A stretch of DNA of 64,000 bases from positions 18,496 through 82,495 of the forward strand of contig WPIO01000332.1 in the NCBI GenBank assembly GCA_009760855.2, in the 5' to 3' direction. The position numbers and the translations under genes are program-made. The notes under the pieces were generated by a model. The model did not search any database. It was given only the letters and a program-made list of their open reading frames with translations, and was not told where the DNA came from. Source of the DNA: Cristatella mucedo (Eukaryota > Bryozoa > Phylactolaemata > Cristatellidae). Below, piece by piece: positions 60,362 through 64,000 of this stretch (the stretch's first letter is position 1; each line of letters opens with the position of its first letter).

Positions 60362-61200
60362 GAGCAATAATAATAATAATACCACGCTTGATGAAGCTCC
60401 CTCACAGGACTCATTCTATTTCTAGGTGCTTTACATTTACTGCACCGGCAACACGATCGGATGGTAAGTGGTAGCCTACACAATAAACAACGATAATAAA
60501 TATTGTTAGGATGGCATGTACAGGGTCAGCCTTCAAATATGGTTATTTCCAGTATGTACTGAGTCAGCACCCACAAGCACGTGAACTACAAGGTTCCAGT
60601 AAATGCTGTGATAAGTGGATACATTTTTTATTTCGTTCTACATTCGGTCAAGTCGGGAGATATTTTCGCTCAAGTTGAAAGTGTGTTTCAGGCTTAAGGA
60701 GCATACGAACTAAAAGCAGGGTCACCATAGGATTAAGGGTTTGTATGAGGTATATGTTAAACGAATAGTTTCCGAAGAGCGAGTGTTACGATGCATAGCA
60801 TCTTGGGAGAGAATATCTGATAATTAGGCTGGAGCCAAAGAAAGTATGGATCTAAAGGTCAGTTGCAAAACCTTTAATTTGATGCGTTTTGAGACTTTTA
60901 GCCAGTACAGATCGGCGAGAAGTGGTGCGATATGGCAATGAAGACGTCCGCGAAAGATATTGCTTCCTGCAGATTTTTGCACCATCTGTTTTGGCCTGTG
61001 TGTACTGGCCGGTAGACTAGCAAGTAGTCTGTTACGAAAGGCAAGACAGGTTTTCACAAATGCATTGGTAAATTTAACTGTAGTATCCCTTTCTAAAAAG
61101 TGTGAGTACCAGACTAAATTTACCTGTCAAACTAGGTACTAGCTTGCAATTATAATGCCGGCTTTCATTGACTACAGGCCTTGAGCAAGGTGGTAGCTAT
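60362..61200 (-). mobile_element. 5'-truncated LINE with ATT tail, U5
   Basis: Orthologous to 8935-9760. It is better preserved: NRLLASLPAS, CHIAPLLADLYWLKVSKRI, then KLKVLQLTFRSILSLAPAYL. It also keeps an AAT/ATT tail (60364-60381) that has decayed in U1-U4. Confidence 0.75.
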
Positions 61201-61204
61201 TTAG

Positions 61205-62064
61205 GCACCAGTGACCAGACAGGTCTCTCCAGGTAACATTAGCCAATTATTATTGACTGTGGGCCTTCGTCAAACCTGAGCACTTTTGCGTCAAGATATA
61301 GATGCTATTGCCTGCTAGTATTACATTGGTGATGATCAGGCTTGTTCATATAGGGATACCACATTTAAATTGGTCCGTGTATTAGCGACAACCCGTCATG
61401 GCTTCTACAACAAACTGCTTGCTGGGCGGCCAGCCTGAGCACTACGGCTGTTAAAGCTGGTCCAAAACTCAGGAGCTATAGTGTCCTGTCACAAGCGTCG
61501 CAGCTGCCACATCACACCACTTCTCGTCGAATTGTACTAGCTCCCAGTAACCCTTCGCATCGACAACACGATTCAGTCACTCACTTTCAGGTTCCTTCAT
61601 TATTTGGCTATAGCTGACTAATCAGACCTACTGCCCCGCCAGACGAAGCATCGTACCATCCGCTTTTTGGAATCTGTTTAACCATACTTCGAAACGTTTG
61701 GAGATCGTGCTTTCAGTTCTTATGTTTCCATTGCCTGGAACTCACTCCCGACTGGCATCAGGATATATCCTGACTTGTATAAGTTAAAACGAAAACTAAA
61801 TGCCATGTATTTAGGACAGCATTTTGAAGGTTCATATGATGCGTTTAATGTGTTTACACGCTCTGATATGACGCATGCTGCCAAAAATCATATTTGCATG
61901 CTGAATGAGTGTACGTTACCCCTAATTTGGTATTCTTGTTGTTTATTGAGAATAATTCCACTAACAATTCGATTATGCTTCTTCAGCAGTAACTGTAACG
62001 TGCATAGAATGACATTGAGTTGTTTTAGGGCGTTATAAATAGAGTATTGTTATTGTCATTATTT
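61205..62064 (+). mobile_element. Plus-strand LINE C-terminal fragment, U5
   Basis: Orthologous to 9790-10656, diverged. Confidence 0.65.
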
Positions 62065-62598
62065 GTGGCCAAAAGTAAACCACCTTTAGTGGTCATCAAA
62101 AAACAATTATGGCTAGAACCTCTACTCGGCATGGCCTTTATATAACCTCTCCAGCTTGAGTTATACGGCTCAAATGCCCTGAAGGAGCGAACACGACGGT
62201 AAATTTGGAAAGTCTGCAAAGAACTGCCGCTTGATCTCGATGGAAACTCAGACTAAGCATTTGTAGTTCCCACCTGCTGTTTGCCGGATTGAGCCGCCGC
62301 TATAGCTAACGGCACCGGGTAATCGCTCATCGGGTGTCCTCGATTGCCTACCCTATGCAATGCAGCTAGTTATCCAATAAACCAAGGCATTGACATCCCC
62401 AGCGCACCTGAAGGACATCCAGTGAGGGCTCTTGCAACACAACTGCGATTCCCGCAGTACTCCTACAGACTAGTTGTTGCAACCTTATGAAAACATGCTG
62501 GATTGTACTTTTTAAGAATCCTGACTATGTTCCCTGACCTGGTGAAGCTTATAACGAATGATTTTAATAGGTACTAAAGATCAGGCGAAGGTTAGAAA

Positions 62599-62649
62599 TT
62601 GATTTATAAGCGAACGATGCGAACCGGCTTACCACAGGCATTCTGTAGG
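62599..62649 (+). promoter_or_regulatory. TATA core promoter, module A, U5 (diverged)
   Basis: The box is TTTATAAG at 62603-62610. The following gcgaaccggcttaccacagg is kept. It precedes a broken exon 1. Confidence 0.5.
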
Positions 62650-62690
62650 GTCTACGACTTCGGCAGCTCTGCTCGAAAGCTGTATACAAT

Positions 62691-62852
62691 ATACTGAAGG
62701 TGACGATCTCTTCTCGCCGATGTTCTACTCTGTGCATTGCTGACGGCAGTACAAAGGGATCAATCGGATGCCCAGGCGCCAGCTGCCAAGAGAGTCAGTG
62801 ATGTAAAACCTACCATCGGCACTGAGGGTCGATGCCTACAGTCAGCTAGCTG
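62691..62852 (+). pseudogene. Kazal-like gene exon 1, start lost and frameshifted
   Basis: Exon 1 equivalent of module A in U5. The start codon is ATA, and a net 2-base deletion near ACGATCTC breaks the signal-peptide frame. Downstream the frame recovers recognisable sequence (QSDAQAPAAKRVSD, then EGRCLQ), and the donor is TG|GTGTAT, weaker than GTGAGT. The promoter still has TTTATAAG. Its exon 2 would lie beyond the window. It is decayed compared with the copies in U1, U2 and U4. Confidence 0.65.
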
Positions 62853-63019
62853 GTGTATTGGCACCCTTTACGTTGTTATCCATGCTGAGTAATCTGAAAC
62901 GGTGGTTGGTGTCCAAAGTTTAGTGCTAGTTTGGCGGATGTGCCTGTTGTGTATTGTCAAAAATCAAACGGAATAAAAAATGAACTACTTTAATAAAGCA
63001 TTGCTGTCAATGTGTGAGA

Positions 63020-63115
63020 TAGATATATTCATATATATGTATATTTTTATATTTAGTGAGAGGCAGAGAGCGAGAGCACGAGATTGCTATATACAAAGCG
63101 AGAAAGATCGGGAGA
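63020..63115 (+). repeat. Degenerate TA/GA microsatellite, U5
   Basis: A short TA-rich part followed by GA-rich sequence at the same location. Confidence 0.8.
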
Positions 63116-63169
63116 AAGGAAAATAGATAGGCAGGCATTTAGGCCAAGCAATTTGATGAGAATAAAAAT

Positions 63170-64000
63170 TTCGAGTGCCTGCATGGGAGTAAGGCTAAAC
63201 AAATTTATTGGCCAATGCTAAACAGTCCGACTCTCCTGATATTTACAGCTCAGCCGACAGGTTTTCAGCCTTCTTTACCAGAACAATTGTGGACATCTGT
63301 GCAACCATAAAGACCCTTCTGAGTAAAGCAATTGCTGAATCATAACCTGTGACCTTCCTGCAAAGGCTTTTGAAGATTTCTGCATGCTATGTCGCTACCT
63401 TAGAAAGGTCTAGCGAAAAGAGCTCGTCTTCTCAAGACCGCATTCCATCATCTCTGTGGTCTTCACAAACAGAAAAATCCCCAGCCTGACATAGCTAAGA
63501 TGTTTTTGCATCTTTAGTATATGGGTCACACCCAAGTCCTTCAAATCGATAATCGTTAGACTCATGTTTAATAAGCCTAGATTATATGCAAAGATCCTTG
63601 CAACATGTCGTTGAGTTTCCCTAATTATTTCTTTCATGTTAAAGATTCTTGAAACAATTGTTGTTAAGCTGCTGGTTATTTATAGTGAAAAGGATGACAT
63701 GTCAAACACATTTCAAGCATGGTTGAAGAGGCAGCATGCCACTGAAACTGCTCTCTTCCGTTTAAACAATGACTGTCTATGTGCCAACGACGACGCCAAT
63801 GTCACTGTCCTCGCTAGGCTAAATCTGTCCACTGCCTTTGACACCATTGATGATAATGTTGTACAACGGTCCTAGACTGTGGAACTCGCTTCTAAAACTC
63901 TTACGCATAAACGACTAATCGCCTACTTCCGACTATGACCCACCCTTTTCAGCGTTCCTGATTTGCTACTTTCTATGCTACTCACTACCTCGACTGCTCT
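63170..64000 (+). mobile_element. Plus-strand LINE with a different deletion, U5
   Basis: Orthologous start, with ILETIVVKLLV, LKRQHATETALFRLNN and LNLSTAFDTIDDNVV. It then jumps at about 63865 to CGTRF and the C-terminal end, an earlier deletion start than in U1-U4. It continues past the window. Confidence 0.7.

Larger units (their letters stand above)
50053..64000 (+). repeat. Tandem unit U5 (partial, longest and most divergent)
   Basis: Fifth copy, running off the right edge. It is the most diverged unit and contains about 1.3 kb (55620-56880) with no counterpart in U1-U4: an N-terminal LINE reverse transcriptase part and a third copy of the block normally found upstream of module A. Its plus-strand LINE near the end has a different internal deletion from that of U1-U4. 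Confidence 0.93.

Noticed and set aside
1-64000. CRISPR arrays, phage, operons, tRNA or rRNA genes
   Set aside because: No short spaced repeats, ribosome-binding-site operon structure or RNA gene folds were recognised. The sequence is eukaryotic in character.

Overview
This window looks like eukaryotic nuclear DNA, most likely from an invertebrate animal; I cannot name the species. It has short exons with GT/AG borders, TATA promoters, GA and TA microsatellites, and many decayed non-LTR retrotransposon (LINE) pieces with L2/CR1-like endonuclease and reverse transcriptase motifs. I see no bacterial operons, rRNA, tRNA or CRISPR.

The window is a direct tandem array of five large units: U1 1-12798, U2 12799-25595, U3 25596-38276, U4 38277-50052 and U5 50053 to beyond 64000. 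Unit borders are set by the window start and are arbitrary. In order, each unit holds: an antisense signal-peptide exon candidate; exon 2 of a Kazal-like gene; a GA microsatellite; a conserved 3' splice site; LINE 3' pieces; a second, decayed promoter plus exon 1 (module B, missing in U4); a minus-strand LINE reverse transcriptase piece; a nearly complete but dead minus-strand LINE of about 3.3 kb; two divergent LINE ends; a conserved block; a TATA promoter with exon 1 of the Kazal-like gene (module A); a TA microsatellite; and a plus-strand LINE piece.

The main biological content is a family of small secreted Kazal-like proteins. Exon 1 carries a signal peptide, an acidic propeptide ending in KR, and the first domain cysteine. 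It ends with TG before a GTGAGT donor. Exon 2 lies about 2.1 kb downstream, in the next unit, and its first base completes a cysteine codon. The joined frame gives a 106-residue precursor with C-x5-C, then CMPIY and PECNGSITYVW motifs, but without the usual Kazal Cys4 and Cys5. Three complete genes are intact on sequence (exon 1 in U1, U2 and U4). The U3 copy has lost its start codon and the U5 copy has lost its start and frame. One more exon 2 (U1) has its exon 1 outside the window.

The units are mosaics. The U1 head matches U3 and the U2 head matches U4, while other parts of U3 match U2. This points to repeated unequal exchange or gene conversion. Unit-specific events include a LINE insertion in U4, a large deletion in U4 with a small duplication at the joint, a 129-bp deletion and a local tandem duplication in U3, and extra LINE and promoter-upstream sequence in U5. 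Single-base homopolymer differences between otherwise identical copies may be assembly errors.
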